A DNA stretch of 64,000 bases from Phyllobacterium sp. 21LDTY02-6. Its GTDB lineage: Bacteria > Pseudomonadota > Alphaproteobacteria > Rhizobiales > Rhizobiaceae. The translations under genes were made by a program, and so were the position numbers. Positions 8,538 to 17,477 of this stretch are shown here, piece by piece (the first letter of the stretch is position 1; each line of letters starts with the position of its first letter). The stretch is taken from the NCBI RefSeq assembly GCF_023554255.2, contig NZ_JAMJWD020000001.1, positions 62,001 to 126,000 on the forward strand, given 5' to 3'. The notes under the pieces were generated by a model. That model did not search any database. It was not told the origin of the DNA and saw only the letters and a list, made by a program, of their open reading frames with translations.

Positions 8538-10393
8538 CAGGCAGCGTCCATTGCCTCCAGCTCGTCGATTATGCCCTCGATGACCGAAAGGCCCTTGTGC
8601 CAGAACGCCGGATCGGTCGCATCGAGGCCGAAGGGCTGCAGCAGCTCCGAATGATGTTTCGTGCCGCCGGCCTTCAGCATGTCGAAATATTTCTGCTGAA
8701 ATCCCGCCTCGGCGTTCTGGTAGACCGCATAGAGCGAGTTCACCAGGCAATCGCCGAATGCGTAGGCATAGACGTAGAATGGCGAGTGGATGAAGTGCGG
8801 GATATAGGTCCAGAAGGTCTCGTAGCCCGGCCCGAAGCGCACCGCCGGTCCCAGGCTTTCCTTCTGCACATCGAGCCAGATCTCGCCTATCCTGTCGGAG
8901 GTCAGCTCGCCATTGCTGCGTTCCGTGTGCACCCGGCGCTCGAACTGGTAGAAGGCGATCTGGCGGACGACCGTATTGATCATGTCTTCCGCCTTCTGCG
9001 CCAGCATCGCCTTGCGCTCGCGCTTGTCGCGCGTCTTTTCCAGCAGGGAGCGGAAAGTCAGCATCTCGCCAAAGACAGATGCGGTTTCGGCCAGCGTCAG
9101 CGGCGTCGAGGCCATCAGCGCGCCTTGGCCGCCGGCGAGCACCTGATGCACGCCGTGCCCGAGTTCATGGGCAAGAGTCATCACGTCGCGCGGCTTGCCC
9201 ATATAGTTCAACAGCACATAGGGATGGGCCGAGGGCACGGTGGGATGGGCGAAGGCGCCCGGCGACTTGCCCGGCCGTGTCGGTGCATCGATCCAGTTGC
9301 GGTCGAAGAAGCGCTGGGCGATGTCGGCCATCTCGGGGGCGAAGCCGCTATAGGCGGAAAGCACCGTCTCCCGCGCCTCATGCCATGGTATCAGGGCCTG
9401 CGGCGTTTCAGGCAGCGGCGCGTTGCGATCCCAGCTGTTCAGATATTCGAGGCCGAGCCACCGGGCCTTCATGGCATAATAGCGGTGCGACAGGCGCGGA
9501 TAGGCGGCGCGGACGGCTTCACTGAGCGCATCGACGACTTCCCGCTCGACGCGGTTCGCCAGATGCCGGCTGTCGGCAATGTCCTCGAAGCCACGCCAGC
9601 GGTCGGATATTTCCCGGTCCTTGGCGAGCGTATTGGTGATCAGCGTGAATATCCGCACATTGTCCTTGAACGTCTTCGCCAGCGCCTCCGATGCCGCCTT
9701 GCGGCTGGCTGGGTTTGCCTCCTGAAGCAGGTTCAGCGTCGGTTCCAGCGCAAGCTCCTCGCCATCCACTTCGAAGCGCAGCGAGGTCATGGTTTCGTCG
9801 AAGAGGCGGTTCCATGCACCGCGGCCCGTCACCGACTTTTCGTGGAAGAGCTGCTCCAGCCTGTCATCCAGCTGATAGGGCTTGTCCTTGCGCAGGTCGA
9901 TCAGCCAGGGCCGGTAATGGGCGATTGCCGGGTTTTCTGCCATTGCCCGCTCAAGCACATCGTCGTCGATCCGGTTCAATTCCAGGCCGTAGAAGATGAG
10001 ATGGGTGCTGGCATCGGTCATCTTCTGCTGGATGTCGCCATAGAGCTTGGCATTCTTCGCATCGGACGTGTCGCCGGCATAGACGAGGCCGGCATAGGAA
10101 ACGATCTTTCCGACCAGTTCCTCGATAGCCTCGAATTCGCTGATCGACACGGCAAGATCGCCGCCCGCAGCCTTGGCGGCTTCCTGCGCCAACGTGCCTT
10201 TCCAGCGTGTCTCGAAAGCCTGGGCGAGATCGAGAGCCTTTTTCAGGTCCTGCTTCAGTTCGCTGCTTTCCGCCGAGGGGTAGAGATCGGCCAGGTTCCA
10301 TTCGGGGAGGGCGCCGAGGCCGGCGTCGTTCTTGACGGCAGCCGATGCGACCTGCGCTGCTCCGGCCGGCTGGTAAAAGGGGAAATTGTTCAT
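8537..10393 (-). CDS. pepF: Oligoendopeptidase F, M3 family
   Basis: Cytoplasmic zinc metallopeptidase of family M3 that cuts short oligopeptides. The 618-aa product is the normal length for PepF. The zinc site is visible as LAHELGHGVHQ (HExxH), with the downstream glutamate in TLAETASVFGEML. The N-terminal helical region and the segment PYVLLNYMGKPRDVMTLAHE match the family. The ATG at 10393 starts MNNFPFYQPAG. The gene is followed with a one-base stop/start overlap by the DUF3445 gene, making a two-gene operon. Confidence 0.9.
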   Translation of the reverse strand: MNNFPFYQPAGAAQVASAAVKNDAGLGALPEWNLADLYPSAESSELKQDLKKALDLAQAFETRWKGTLAQEAAKAAGGDLAVSISEFEAIEELVGKIVSYAGLVYAGDTSDAKNAKLYGDIQQKMTDASTHLIFYGLELNRIDDDVLERAMAENPAIAHYRPWLIDLRKDKPYQLDDRLEQLFHEKSVTGRGAWNRLFDETMTSLRFEVDGEELALEPTLNLLQEANPASRKAASEALAKTFKDNVRIFTLITNTLAKDREISDRWRGFEDIADSRHLANRVEREVVDALSEAVRAAYPRLSHRYYAMKARWLGLEYLNSWDRNAPLPETPQALIPWHEARETVLSAYSGFAPEMADIAQRFFDRNWIDAPTRPGKSPGAFAHPTVPSAHPYVLLNYMGKPRDVMTLAHELGHGVHQVLAGGQGALMASTPLTLAETASVFGEMLTFRSLLEKTRDKRERKAMLAQKAEDMINTVVRQIAFYQFERRVHTERSNGELTSDRIGEIWLDVQKESLGPAVRFGPGYETFWTYIPHFIHSPFYVYAYAFGDCLVNSLYAVYQNAEAGFQQKYFDMLKAGGTKHHSELLQPFGLDATDPAFWHKGLSVIEGIIDELEAMDAA

Positions 10394-10777
10394 GATAATT
10401 GCTCGCTCAGATCTCGTCGCTGTAAGGAATGGTCAGTGCAATGTGGCCCACGTCTGAAGGTGGCGAATCACGGCCGCGATCCGCGCCTCGTCAACATAGG
10501 TGCCTGCGGCGGCAGGTTCCAGCCTGCCGTGGCGCGTGGACGTCACATTCCTGACTCCTGCCCTGATTGCGCCATCCTTGGGGTATTTCCGTAATAGTGG
10601 GTGGATTCCTGTGCAAAAACAGCTTATTCATGCGTTAACCACCCGTTGACCATGTTTGGAATCTGCTGATTCAGTTCAGTTTTCTGCCATGCTCTCAACG
10701 TATTTGATGTTCAATAAGTGACCATTAACCATTAAATCGGACAATTCGGCTATTCGGGGGCTGAAAATCGGTCAAGG
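10394..10777 (+). other. 384-base divergent intergenic region
   Basis: Separates pepF (minus) from the DUF882 gene (plus) and must contain both promoters. No convincing coding sequence is seen. The right half (about 10615-10770) is AT-richer than its surroundings and contains gttaaccacccgttgacc and ccattaaccattaaatc. A TTGACC near 10647 could be a -35 element for the DUF882 gene, but the -10 is weak. No hairpin or RNA gene stands out. Confidence 0.4.
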
Positions 10778-12703
10778 TTGGGACGAAATTTGTCAAATGT
10801 GCTTCATGTAAAGAACGGTAAGTCGGCGGGTCTTCTCAACCGCACTGCCTGGGCTGCATTCGTGATTGCCCTGACGGCCATGTTTTTCGCTTCGGCCCCG
10901 GCATCGGCCGAAACGAGGACATTGAAGCTCTATTACATCCACACCAAGGAACGGGCCGAAATCACGTTCAAGAGGAACGGCCGTTTCCAGCAGGACGGGC
11001 TCAACAAGCTCAACAAGTTTCTGCGCGACTGGCGGCGCAACGAGCCGACCAAGATGGATCCGCGCCTCTTCGACCTCGTCTGGCAGGTCTACCAGAAGGT
11101 AGGCGGCCGCGATTACATCCATGTCGTGTCGGCCTATCGCTCCCCGGCAACCAATTCGATGCTGCGCTCGCGCTCGCGCGGCGTTGCCAAGTCCAGCCAG
11201 CACATGCTCGGCAAGGCCATGGACTGGTATCTGCCGGGCGTGAAACTATCGACGCTGCGCGCGACGGCATTGCGGTTCGAGGCTGGCGGCGTTGGCTATT
11301 ACCCGACCTCCGGTTCGCCCTTCATCCACACGGATGTCGGCAATGTGCGCCATTGGCCGCGCATGAGCCGCCGCGAACTGCTCGCGGTGTTCCCGGATGG
11401 CAAGACGATCCACGTGCCTTCCGATGGCAAGCCATTGCCCGGTTATGAACAGGCCGTTGCCGCCTATGAATCGCGCAAGCGCAACGGTGGCTCAATACAG
11501 ATAGCAAGCTCGGGTTCCTCCCGCCGCGGCAAATCGCTGTTCGGCATGCTCTTTGGCGGCGGCGCCGACGAGGAAGAGGATTCCAGCGAAAGCTCGGTAA
11601 CGGTCGCTTCGGCGCCCAAGCCGACGCGTGCGGTCGCGTCCGCTCCGGCTGCAAAGGCCGAGCAAGCGCCGCCTGCCCGGGCACCGGAACCCGCAGCTGC
11701 ACCCGCTTTGCCGGTTCGCGATGCACCCGCACCGGTGGAAGCGCCGCGGCCTGAAGCGCCGATGGCCCTGTCGCCCGAAGACAACCAGGCGCTTGCCTTC
11801 GCCATTCCGGTTCCCATGCGCCGGCCTGAACATGCGCCGGCGATGCCCGAACCGTCGACGCTGAATGCCCTGGCCGCGGACGATGCAATGCAGATCGCGG
11901 CTCTGCCTTCGCCACGGCCGCAGGATAGCGCCAGCGCGATTCAGCAGATGATCGAGGCCAATCCGGCCCCGGAAGTTGCGGAAACCGCGCAGCCGCAAAT
12001 GGTCAATGCCCTCGTTCCGGTACCCTTCGAGAAGCCGAAGACGGCGCCGAAGCAGAATGACCTGATGGTCGCTTCGGTCGTGCCCACGGCCCGTCCCGTC
12101 GCTGCGCCGGCATCGGTCGAAGCTGCGATCGAAGACGGCGGTGTCATCCCCGTGCCGGAGGAAGACGATCTGACGGCGCTGATCAACCAGTCCGACCTCG
12201 AGCCAGGTGCGCCTGCCGCCGCCTCAGCCTCGACTGAAGCCTCGACCCCGGGTTCGACCTTGCCGACGCTTCCCGGCGAACGTGGTGGTCGTGTGAAGAA
12301 GCAGACCGCCAATGCCGCCGTAGAGGTCGCTTCGGCGTCGCCTCAGCCGTCGCTGCGCCAGACCATGCTTGAAGCCAAGGGCGATCCGGCAGAGCTGTTG
12401 AACAGCGGCGTGGTGACGACGGCCAAGGCAGCCAAGCCGCGTCGCCAGTCACAGGAAACGGCGAAGGCCGTGCAGGTGGAGTCGGAGGTGCCGGATCGCG
12501 CCCTGTCCAACCAGCAGGTGGCGGAAACCGCGCCCGAGACGACGCCGGCGGTCATCCGCAACCAGACGCTGCGCACCGCTCCGACGACTGTCTATGTCGG
12601 AGGGTTCCAGCAAAACCTGCCCGTTGCGAATACCAATCGCTTCACCGGCAAGGCTGTCACCTTCATACAGATCGCCAAGTTCAATCCGTCGCAGGGCTCG
12701 TAA
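10778..12703 (+). CDS. DUF882 (M15-like) peptidoglycan peptidase-like protein with long Pro/Ala-rich tail
   Basis: A 641-aa exported protein. A signal sequence or anchor covers about residues 22-44 (ending ASAPASAE). Residues about 45-205 form a DUF882/YcbK-like domain related to M15 zinc carboxypeptidases. The expected ligands are visible: HVVSAYRSPATN, His142 and Asp149 in SQHMLGKAMDW, and His184 in FIHTDVGNVRHW. The remaining roughly 400 residues are low-complexity, rich in Ala, Pro and Glu, with repeated short motifs such as PVPMRRP, PVPFEKPK and SVVPTARP, probably a spacer. A TTG at 10778 is used; a GTG at 10799 is a possible alternative and no strong Shine-Dalgarno decides. Likely role is cell-wall remodelling. 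Confidence 0.78.
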   Translation: MGRNLSNVLHVKNGKSAGLLNRTAWAAFVIALTAMFFASAPASAETRTLKLYYIHTKERAEITFKRNGRFQQDGLNKLNKFLRDWRRNEPTKMDPRLFDLVWQVYQKVGGRDYIHVVSAYRSPATNSMLRSRSRGVAKSSQHMLGKAMDWYLPGVKLSTLRATALRFEAGGVGYYPTSGSPFIHTDVGNVRHWPRMSRRELLAVFPDGKTIHVPSDGKPLPGYEQAVAAYESRKRNGGSIQIASSGSSRRGKSLFGMLFGGGADEEEDSSESSVTVASAPKPTRAVASAPAAKAEQAPPARAPEPAAAPALPVRDAPAPVEAPRPEAPMALSPEDNQALAFAIPVPMRRPEHAPAMPEPSTLNALAADDAMQIAALPSPRPQDSASAIQQMIEANPAPEVAETAQPQMVNALVPVPFEKPKTAPKQNDLMVASVVPTARPVAAPASVEAAIEDGGVIPVPEEDDLTALINQSDLEPGAPAAASASTEASTPGSTLPTLPGERGGRVKKQTANAAVEVASASPQPSLRQTMLEAKGDPAELLNSGVVTTAKAAKPRRQSQETAKAVQVESEVPDRALSNQQVAETAPETTPAVIRNQTLRTAPTTVYVGGFQQNLPVANTNRFTGKAVTFIQIAKFNPSQGS

Positions 12704-12733
12704 AGGCCCTGCACCCGATGCGCCGGCGCGCAT
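12691..12733. terminator. Two consecutive stem-loops between convergent genes
   Basis: The first stem is gcagggc (12691-12697) pairing with gccctgc (12706-12712), with the TAA stop of the DUF882 gene in its loop. The second is atgcgc (12718-12723) pairing with gcgcat (12728-12733) around cggc. They lie between the convergent DUF882 and eda genes and could act in both directions. Neither is followed by a T run. Confidence 0.4.
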
Positions 12734-12805
12734 AATCAGAATAGTGGAATTGCTACCGGCAGGCCGCGGGCGAGGGAACCTCTTCCGCGGCTTGCTCATA
12801 TGTGG

Positions 12806-13444
12806 CTATCGCGCGAGACCGGCGGCCTCTGCGGCCAGTTTCGTGATCGCATCCCATTGGCCGGATTGCACCAGTTCCTCCGGCGCCACCCAGGAGCCGC
12901 CAACGCAGACCACGTTTGGCAGATCGAGATACGTCCGGGCATTGGCAGCCGATACGCCTCCGGTGGGGCAGAAACTGGTGCCTGCCAGTGGCGATGACAG
13001 CGATTTGAGGAAGGCTGCGCCGCCAGCCTGTTCGGCCGGGAAGAATTTGAGCATGCTGTAGCCGCGTTCGCGCAGGCTCATGATCTCGCCGGGCGTGATC
13101 GCGCCGGGAAGCAGCGGCACGGGGCTTGCGTCGGCCGCTTCCAGCAATTGCGGCGTGACACCGGGGCTGACGATGAAGCGCGAGCCGGCATTGGCAGCTT
13201 CATCGAACTGCCTGGCATTGAGAATGGTGCCGGCGCCGACGATCGCTTCCGGTACCTGATCAGCCACGGCGCGGATGGCGTCGAGCGCCGCCGGTGTCCG
13301 CAAGGTGATTTCGATGGCGGGCAGCCCGCCGGCTGCAAGCGCTCGCGCCAGCGGCACCGCATGGGCCGCATCCTTGATCAGAAGCACGGGAATAACCGGC
13401 TGGCCCTTCAGGATGGGTAGCAGCTCTTCGGTTTTCTGGCTCAT
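12806..13444 (-). CDS. eda: 2-dehydro-3-deoxy-6-phosphogluconate (KDPG) aldolase
   Basis: Class I aldolase of the Entner-Doudoroff pathway, splitting KDPG into pyruvate and glyceraldehyde 3-phosphate. The 212-aa length is standard. Key residues can be seen: Glu45 and Arg49 in AIEITLRT, the Schiff-base lysine Lys133 in MLKFFPAEQAGG, plus GAGTILN and LPGAITPGE. The start at 13444 reads MSQKTEELLPIL. No edd or zwf is adjacent, so it is a lone gene here. Its upstream region carries a fourfold 16-bp tandem repeat. Confidence 0.92.
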   Translation of the reverse strand: MSQKTEELLPILKGQPVIPVLLIKDAAHAVPLARALAAGGLPAIEITLRTPAALDAIRAVADQVPEAIVGAGTILNARQFDEAANAGSRFIVSPGVTPQLLEAADASPVPLLPGAITPGEIMSLRERGYSMLKFFPAEQAGGAAFLKSLSSPLAGTSFCPTGGVSAANARTYLDLPNVVCVGGSWVAPEELVQSGQWDAITKLAAEAAGLAR

Positions 13445-13457
13445 TGGGCGTCTCCAT

Positions 13458-13521
13458 GTCTTGAGGGTAAAAAGTCTTGAGGGTAAAAAGCCTTGAGGGG
13501 CGAAAGTCTCGAGGGGTTGAA
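13458..13521. repeat. Four tandem copies of a 16-bp unit upstream of eda
   Basis: Units: 13458-13473 and 13474-13489 are identical (gtcttgagggtaaaaa); 13490-13505 (gccttgaggggcgaaa) and 13506-13521 (gtctcgaggggttgaa) are diverged copies. The array starts 14 bases upstream of the eda start codon, so it falls in the eda leader or promoter. The decay from identical proximal copies to diverged distal copies suggests stepwise slippage duplication. Confidence 0.85.
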
Positions 13522-13625
13522 ACGATTTAGTGGCCGGGGTCCGCTTTGTCTACTGCCGGTTTGGTGTAGCGATGCGCCATTCGCAAGGCAATTCGCTTGA
13601 AATTGCCGCAATGCGGCAGTAGTTG

Positions 13626-14564
13626 ATGGCCATCATGACCGATCTGTCCTCAAACTTGCCTTTCAAGGTGGCGGCGCTCTATCGCTTCGCCCGCCTCGCG
13701 CATTATGAAACATTGCAGGAGCCACTGGCAAAGCTTTGTTGCCGGAACGGCATCAAGGGAACGCTGCTGCTCGCGGCCGAGGGCATCAATGGCACGGTGG
13801 CAGGCTCTGCCCGGGCGATCGCGGAGCTCATCGATTTCCTCGGGAGCGAGCCGGCGCTGGCCGGCATGGAAATCAAATATTCCCATGCGAGCGAGATGCC
13901 TTTCAAGCGCATGAAGGTGCGCCTGAAGAAGGAGATCGTCACCATGGGCGTCGATGATATCGATCCGCTGCAGAGCGTCGGCACCTATGTGCCGGCGTCG
14001 GACTGGAATGCCCTGATCGCCGATCCGGACACCGTCCTCATCGACACCCGCAATGATTACGAGACGGCTATCGGCACGTTTTCTGGTGCGATCGACCCCA
14101 AGACCAAGACGTTCCGCGAATTTCCGCAATGGGTGGAGGAGCACCGGGACGAACTGGAGGGCAAGAAGATCGCGATGTTCTGCACGGGCGGTATCCGCTG
14201 CGAGAAGGCGACCGCTTTCGTCAAGGGGCTGGGGTTCGACGACGTGTTTCATCTCAAGGGCGGTATCCTCAAATATCTGGAGGAAGTGCCCGCCGCGGAA
14301 AGCCGCTGGGAGGGGGAATGCTTCGTCTTCGACGAGCGCGTCTCCGTCGGTCATGGCCTGATCGAGGGGGAGGCCGAGCTCTGCCATGCCTGCCGCAATC
14401 CGATTTCTCCGGACGACAAGCTTTCGCCGCTTTATGCGGAGGGCATTTCCTGCCCCAATTGCTATCATGAGCGCACGGAGGAGGATCGCGCGCGCTTCGC
14501 GGAGCGTCAGAAACAGGTGCGGCTCGCAAAGGAGCGCGGTCTGAAGCAGCATATCGGTTCGTGA
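13626..14564 (+). CDS. trhO: tRNA uridine(34) hydroxylase, rhodanese-type (TrhO/YceA)
   Basis: Oxygen-dependent tRNA hydroxylase forming 5-hydroxyuridine at wobble position 34. The 312-aa product has the N-terminal acylphosphatase-like domain ([19 protein letters not shown]), a rhodanese domain ([18 protein letters not shown]) with the active-site loop CTGGIRCEK (Cys186 and Cys192), and a C-terminal Cys-rich segment (CHAC and CPNC) that could bind metal. The ATG at 13626 is used; a second in-frame ATG at 13635 ([10 protein letters not shown]) is equally plausible because neither has a good Shine-Dalgarno. Monocistronic. Confidence 0.9.
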   Translation: MAIMTDLSSNLPFKVAALYRFARLAHYETLQEPLAKLCCRNGIKGTLLLAAEGINGTVAGSARAIAELIDFLGSEPALAGMEIKYSHASEMPFKRMKVRLKKEIVTMGVDDIDPLQSVGTYVPASDWNALIADPDTVLIDTRNDYETAIGTFSGAIDPKTKTFREFPQWVEEHRDELEGKKIAMFCTGGIRCEKATAFVKGLGFDDVFHLKGGILKYLEEVPAAESRWEGECFVFDERVSVGHGLIEGEAELCHACRNPISPDDKLSPLYAEGISCPNCYHERTEEDRARFAERQKQVRLAKERGLKQHIGS

Positions 14565-14660
14565 GCCGACGCCGCCGCAAAAACAGCTGCAGTCATTGCA
14601 ATGCCGCAAAGGCATCCCTAATTACGGCTGGCACTTCACGCAGCTACGAGGGAGAAATGC

Positions 14661-15371
14661 ATGCTTGACGCGAAGAAAATTCTCACCGATTTCCTGGGAA
14701 GCAACATTCCTGGAACAGGGGGCACGGTGCGTGAGACCGCCGGGAAGGCTACTCAGCTCGCCAAGGACAACCCACTGGCGACCGGCGCATTGGCGGCAAT
14801 TCTCCTCGGGACGGGCACCGGCCGCGAACTGGCAGGCGGTGCATTGAAGCTCGGCGGCCTCGCAGCTGTCGCGGGCCTCGCCTACAAGGCCTATCAGAAC
14901 TACCAATCCGGCAATGCGCCGGCGGAAGCCGCAAAGGCGCCGATGGATGGCGAGCTTCTGCCGCCGCCGAACGATTCAAGCTTCCATCCGGAAACAGCGC
15001 CCCAGGGCGAGCATGAATTTGCCCTTGTGCTGGTGCGCGCCATGATCGCGGCTGCCCGCGCGGACGGCACGGTGGACGATGCCGAGCGGTCGCGCATCAT
15101 CGATAAATTGTCCCTGTCCGGCATCAACAGCGACACGCAGGAATTCCTCAACCAGGAACTGAGCGCGCCGGTCGATGTGGACAAGCTCGTCGCGGCTGCC
15201 GTGACCGACGCGCAAAAGGTCGAACTCTACACCGCCTCGCGTCTCGCCATCGAACCGAAGACGCGGGCCGAGCGCGGCTATCTCGATCTGCTCGCCGGGC
15301 GTCTCAAATTGCCCGACAGCCTCATCGATCATATCGAAGCAACGGTTGCCCAGGCCAAGACTGCTGCCTGA
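14661..15371 (+). CDS. TerB-like DUF533 family protein (YebE type)
   Basis: A 236-aa protein. The N-terminal part has small hydrophobic stretches (PLATGALAAILLGTG, LGGLAAVAGLAYKAY), suggesting membrane association. The C-terminal half from about residue 115 is the helical TerB-like fold with the acidic pattern AMIAAARADGTVDDAE (Asp residues that may bind metal) and ERGYLDLLAGRLKLPDSLID. This matches the DUF533/YebE family, whose role is unknown. The start at 14661 has gagggag in front, a good ribosome binding site. The gene converges on the aminotransferase, with a perfect palindrome between the two. Confidence 0.82.
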   Translation: MLDAKKILTDFLGSNIPGTGGTVRETAGKATQLAKDNPLATGALAAILLGTGTGRELAGGALKLGGLAAVAGLAYKAYQNYQSGNAPAEAAKAPMDGELLPPPNDSSFHPETAPQGEHEFALVLVRAMIAAARADGTVDDAERSRIIDKLSLSGINSDTQEFLNQELSAPVDVDKLVAAAVTDAQKVELYTASRLAIEPKTRAERGYLDLLAGRLKLPDSLIDHIEATVAQAKTAA

Positions 15372-15382
15372 TCGACCGTTCA

Positions 15383-15408
15383 TTCTGGCAGGCGATCGCC
15401 TGCCAGAA
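15383..15408. terminator. 26-bp perfect palindrome between convergent genes
   Basis: The arms ttctggca and tgccagaa flank the core ggcgatcgcc, making a 26-base sequence identical on both strands. It sits in the 48-base gap between the convergent DUF533 and aminotransferase genes. As RNA it would fold into an 11-bp stem with a gatc loop in either direction. There is no T run, so it may be a bidirectional 3' end structure or a protein-binding site. Confidence 0.55.
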
Positions 15409-15419
15409 CCGCCCGCCGC

Positions 15420-16589
15420 TCAACGGGTCAGGAATTTCTCGATCCTCTCGATTGCGCGCAGGATGTTTTCTTCCGAATTGGCATAGGACAGGCGGATATA
15501 GCCTTCCCCGAGGATGCCGAAATCAGGACCGCCGATAAGCGCCACCCCGGCCTGCTCCAACAGGTCCGAAGCCAGTTTCTTGGCCGGCAGGCCAGTCTCC
15601 TTGATATTCGGAAAGGCGTAGAACGCGCCCTTGGGCGTCGTGCAGCTGACGCCGGGGAGGCTGTTCAGTCCATCCACGACGATGCCCCTGCGCCTGTCGA
15701 AAGCGCGGCACATCTTCTCGACGTCGTCCTGCGGGCCGTCAATGGCCGCGATGCCGGCATACTGGCTCGGTGCATTGACGCAGGACCAGCAATTGACGGC
15801 GAGCTTCCGCACCTTGTCGTAAAGACCGTCCGGCCAGATCGACCAGCCCATGCGCCAACCGGTCATGGCCCAGGTCTTCGACCAGCCATTGAGCACGATC
15901 AGGCGGTCGCGGATTTCCGGGAAGGTCAGCAACGAACAATGTTCCTCGCCATCATAGGTCATGACGTCGTAGATCTCGTCGGAAAGGATGGCGACGTGGG
16001 GATGATCCGCCAGGCCCTTCACCAGCTTCTCGATCTCGGCCTTCGGCGTGACGCCGCCCGTCGGATTGGCCGGCGAGTTGAGAATGAGAAGGCGGGTGGC
16101 CGGCGTTATGAGCGCAAGTGTCTCCTCGGCAGAGAATGCGAAGCCGTTTTCCTCGCGAATGGGCACGGGAACGGGTTTCGCGCCGGTGAATTCGATCATC
16201 GACCGATAGATCGGAAATCCGGGGTCCGGATAGAGGATTTCGACGCCCGGCTCGCCGAAGCACAATATTGCCGCGAACATGGTGACCTTGCCGCCCGGCA
16301 CGATCATGATGTTTTCCGGCGACACCTCGACGCCGGTCGTCGTCAGCGTGCGCCGTGCCACGGCTTCCCGCGTGGCCAGGAGGCCGGTGGCGGGCGTATA
16401 ACCGTGGTGCCCGTCCTTCAACGCCTTGATCGCGGCCTCGACGATGTGATCGGGCGTCCTGAAGTCCGGCTGGCCGATGCCGAGATTGATGATGTCCTTG
16501 CCCTGGGCGCCAAGGGCCGAAGCCCGGGCCAGGACGGCGAAAGCGTTTTCCTCACCGATCCGGTCGAAGCCGGATATAGTCCGCAGCAT
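15420..16589 (-). CDS. Class I PLP-dependent aminotransferase
   Basis: A 389-aa fold-type I aminotransferase in the aspartate aminotransferase family. The PLP-binding lysine is Lys238 in NGWSKTWAMTGWRMG. Other landmarks are GIGQPDF near the N-terminus, LNSPANPTGGV for substrate and cofactor contacts, LSDEIYD carrying the Asp that pairs with the pyridine nitrogen, and the carboxylate-binding Arg near LSYANSEEN. The exact amino-acid substrate cannot be read from sequence; aspartate, aromatic and alanine specificities all occur in this subfamily. Monocistronic, divergent from the GNAT gene. Confidence 0.85.
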   Translation of the reverse strand: MLRTISGFDRIGEENAFAVLARASALGAQGKDIINLGIGQPDFRTPDHIVEAAIKALKDGHHGYTPATGLLATREAVARRTLTTTGVEVSPENIMIVPGGKVTMFAAILCFGEPGVEILYPDPGFPIYRSMIEFTGAKPVPVPIREENGFAFSAEETLALITPATRLLILNSPANPTGGVTPKAEIEKLVKGLADHPHVAILSDEIYDVMTYDGEEHCSLLTFPEIRDRLIVLNGWSKTWAMTGWRMGWSIWPDGLYDKVRKLAVNCWSCVNAPSQYAGIAAIDGPQDDVEKMCRAFDRRRGIVVDGLNSLPGVSCTTPKGAFYAFPNIKETGLPAKKLASDLLEQAGVALIGGPDFGILGEGYIRLSYANSEENILRAIERIEKFLTR

Positions 16590-16677
16590 TTTCTTGTCTC
16601 ACATACAATTTTCGATTTCTGATTTGTGCTTGCCCCGTCGTATGGAGTCAATTCCTGGCAGCTGGACCACATGTGAT

Positions 16678-17364
16678 ATGACTGATCTGACACAATGGAC
16701 GCCGCGTCCGAGGCCCGACCGCGTGACGCTTGATGGCCGCTATGTTCGGCTGGAACCCGTAGATGTGGCCCGGCACGGCCAGGGCCTCTACGAGGCCTCC
16801 ACGGTGGCGGATGCCGACGACCGTTTCCGCTATCTGTTCGAGACGCCGCCTGCAAATCCCCAGGAGTTCGAAGCCTGGCTGAGCAGGATCGCGGCCAGCG
16901 ATGACCCGCTGTTCTTCGTCGTCATCGACAAGGCGACGGGCAAGGTGGCGGGCCGGCAGGCGCTGATGCGGATCGACCCGGCCTTCGGCGTCATCGAAAT
17001 CGGCAATATCTATTGGGGGCCGGCAATCTCGCGCAGGCCGGCCGCGACGGAAGCGCAGTTCCTGTTCATGGAATACATATTCGACCAGCTCGGCTATCGG
17101 CGCTATGAATGGAAGTGCAACAATGAGAACGAGCCGTCGAAGCGCGCGGCAGAGCGATTCGGCTTCAGGTTCGAGGGCATTTTCCGCCAGCACATGGTGC
17201 AGAAGAGCCGCAATCGCGACAGCGCATGGTTCTCCGTCATCGATGGAGAATGGCCAGAGCTCAAGGCGGCCTATCAGGCATGGCTCGCACCGGGCAATTT
17301 CGGCCCGGATGGGCAGCAGCTTCGCAAGCTGGAAGACTTTCGCGCCGTTCTGACGAAAAAGTGA
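16678..17364 (+). CDS. GNAT family N-acetyltransferase
   Basis: A 228-aa acetyltransferase of the RimJ/RimL-like GNAT_3 type. It begins MTDLTQWTPRPRPDRVTLDG, then LDGRYVRLEPVDVARH, followed by VIEIGNIYWGPAISRRPAATEAQFLFM, in which the acetyl-CoA loop is less basic than usual, and KRAAERFGFRFEGIFRQ, the typical C-terminal GNAT strand and helix. The ATG at 16678 is preferred because the upstream in-frame extension is antisense to the aminotransferase. Such enzymes acetylate protein N-termini, amino acids or antibiotics; the substrate here is unknown. Confidence 0.82.
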   Translation: MTDLTQWTPRPRPDRVTLDGRYVRLEPVDVARHGQGLYEASTVADADDRFRYLFETPPANPQEFEAWLSRIAASDDPLFFVVIDKATGKVAGRQALMRIDPAFGVIEIGNIYWGPAISRRPAATEAQFLFMEYIFDQLGYRRYEWKCNNENEPSKRAAERFGFRFEGIFRQHMVQKSRNRDSAWFSVIDGEWPELKAAYQAWLAPGNFGPDGQQLRKLEDFRAVLTKK

Positions 17365-17477
17365 GTGAATTCATGCTGTCCGGCGCATGAATTCGGTGCG
17401 CTGCAGTGCTTTTGCGTTCCAATCGGCCCCATTTTGCTCCAATACGGTGCTGTATGGATGAAGTGGAAGCCCGACCA

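Noticed and set aside
8597..10594. 665-codon open frame on the plus strand
   Set aside because: Antisense of pepF; the composition is that of a mirrored high-GC gene and no motif is present.
13458..13521. Possible CRISPR-like array
   Set aside because: The 16-bp units abut directly without spacers and no cas gene is near.
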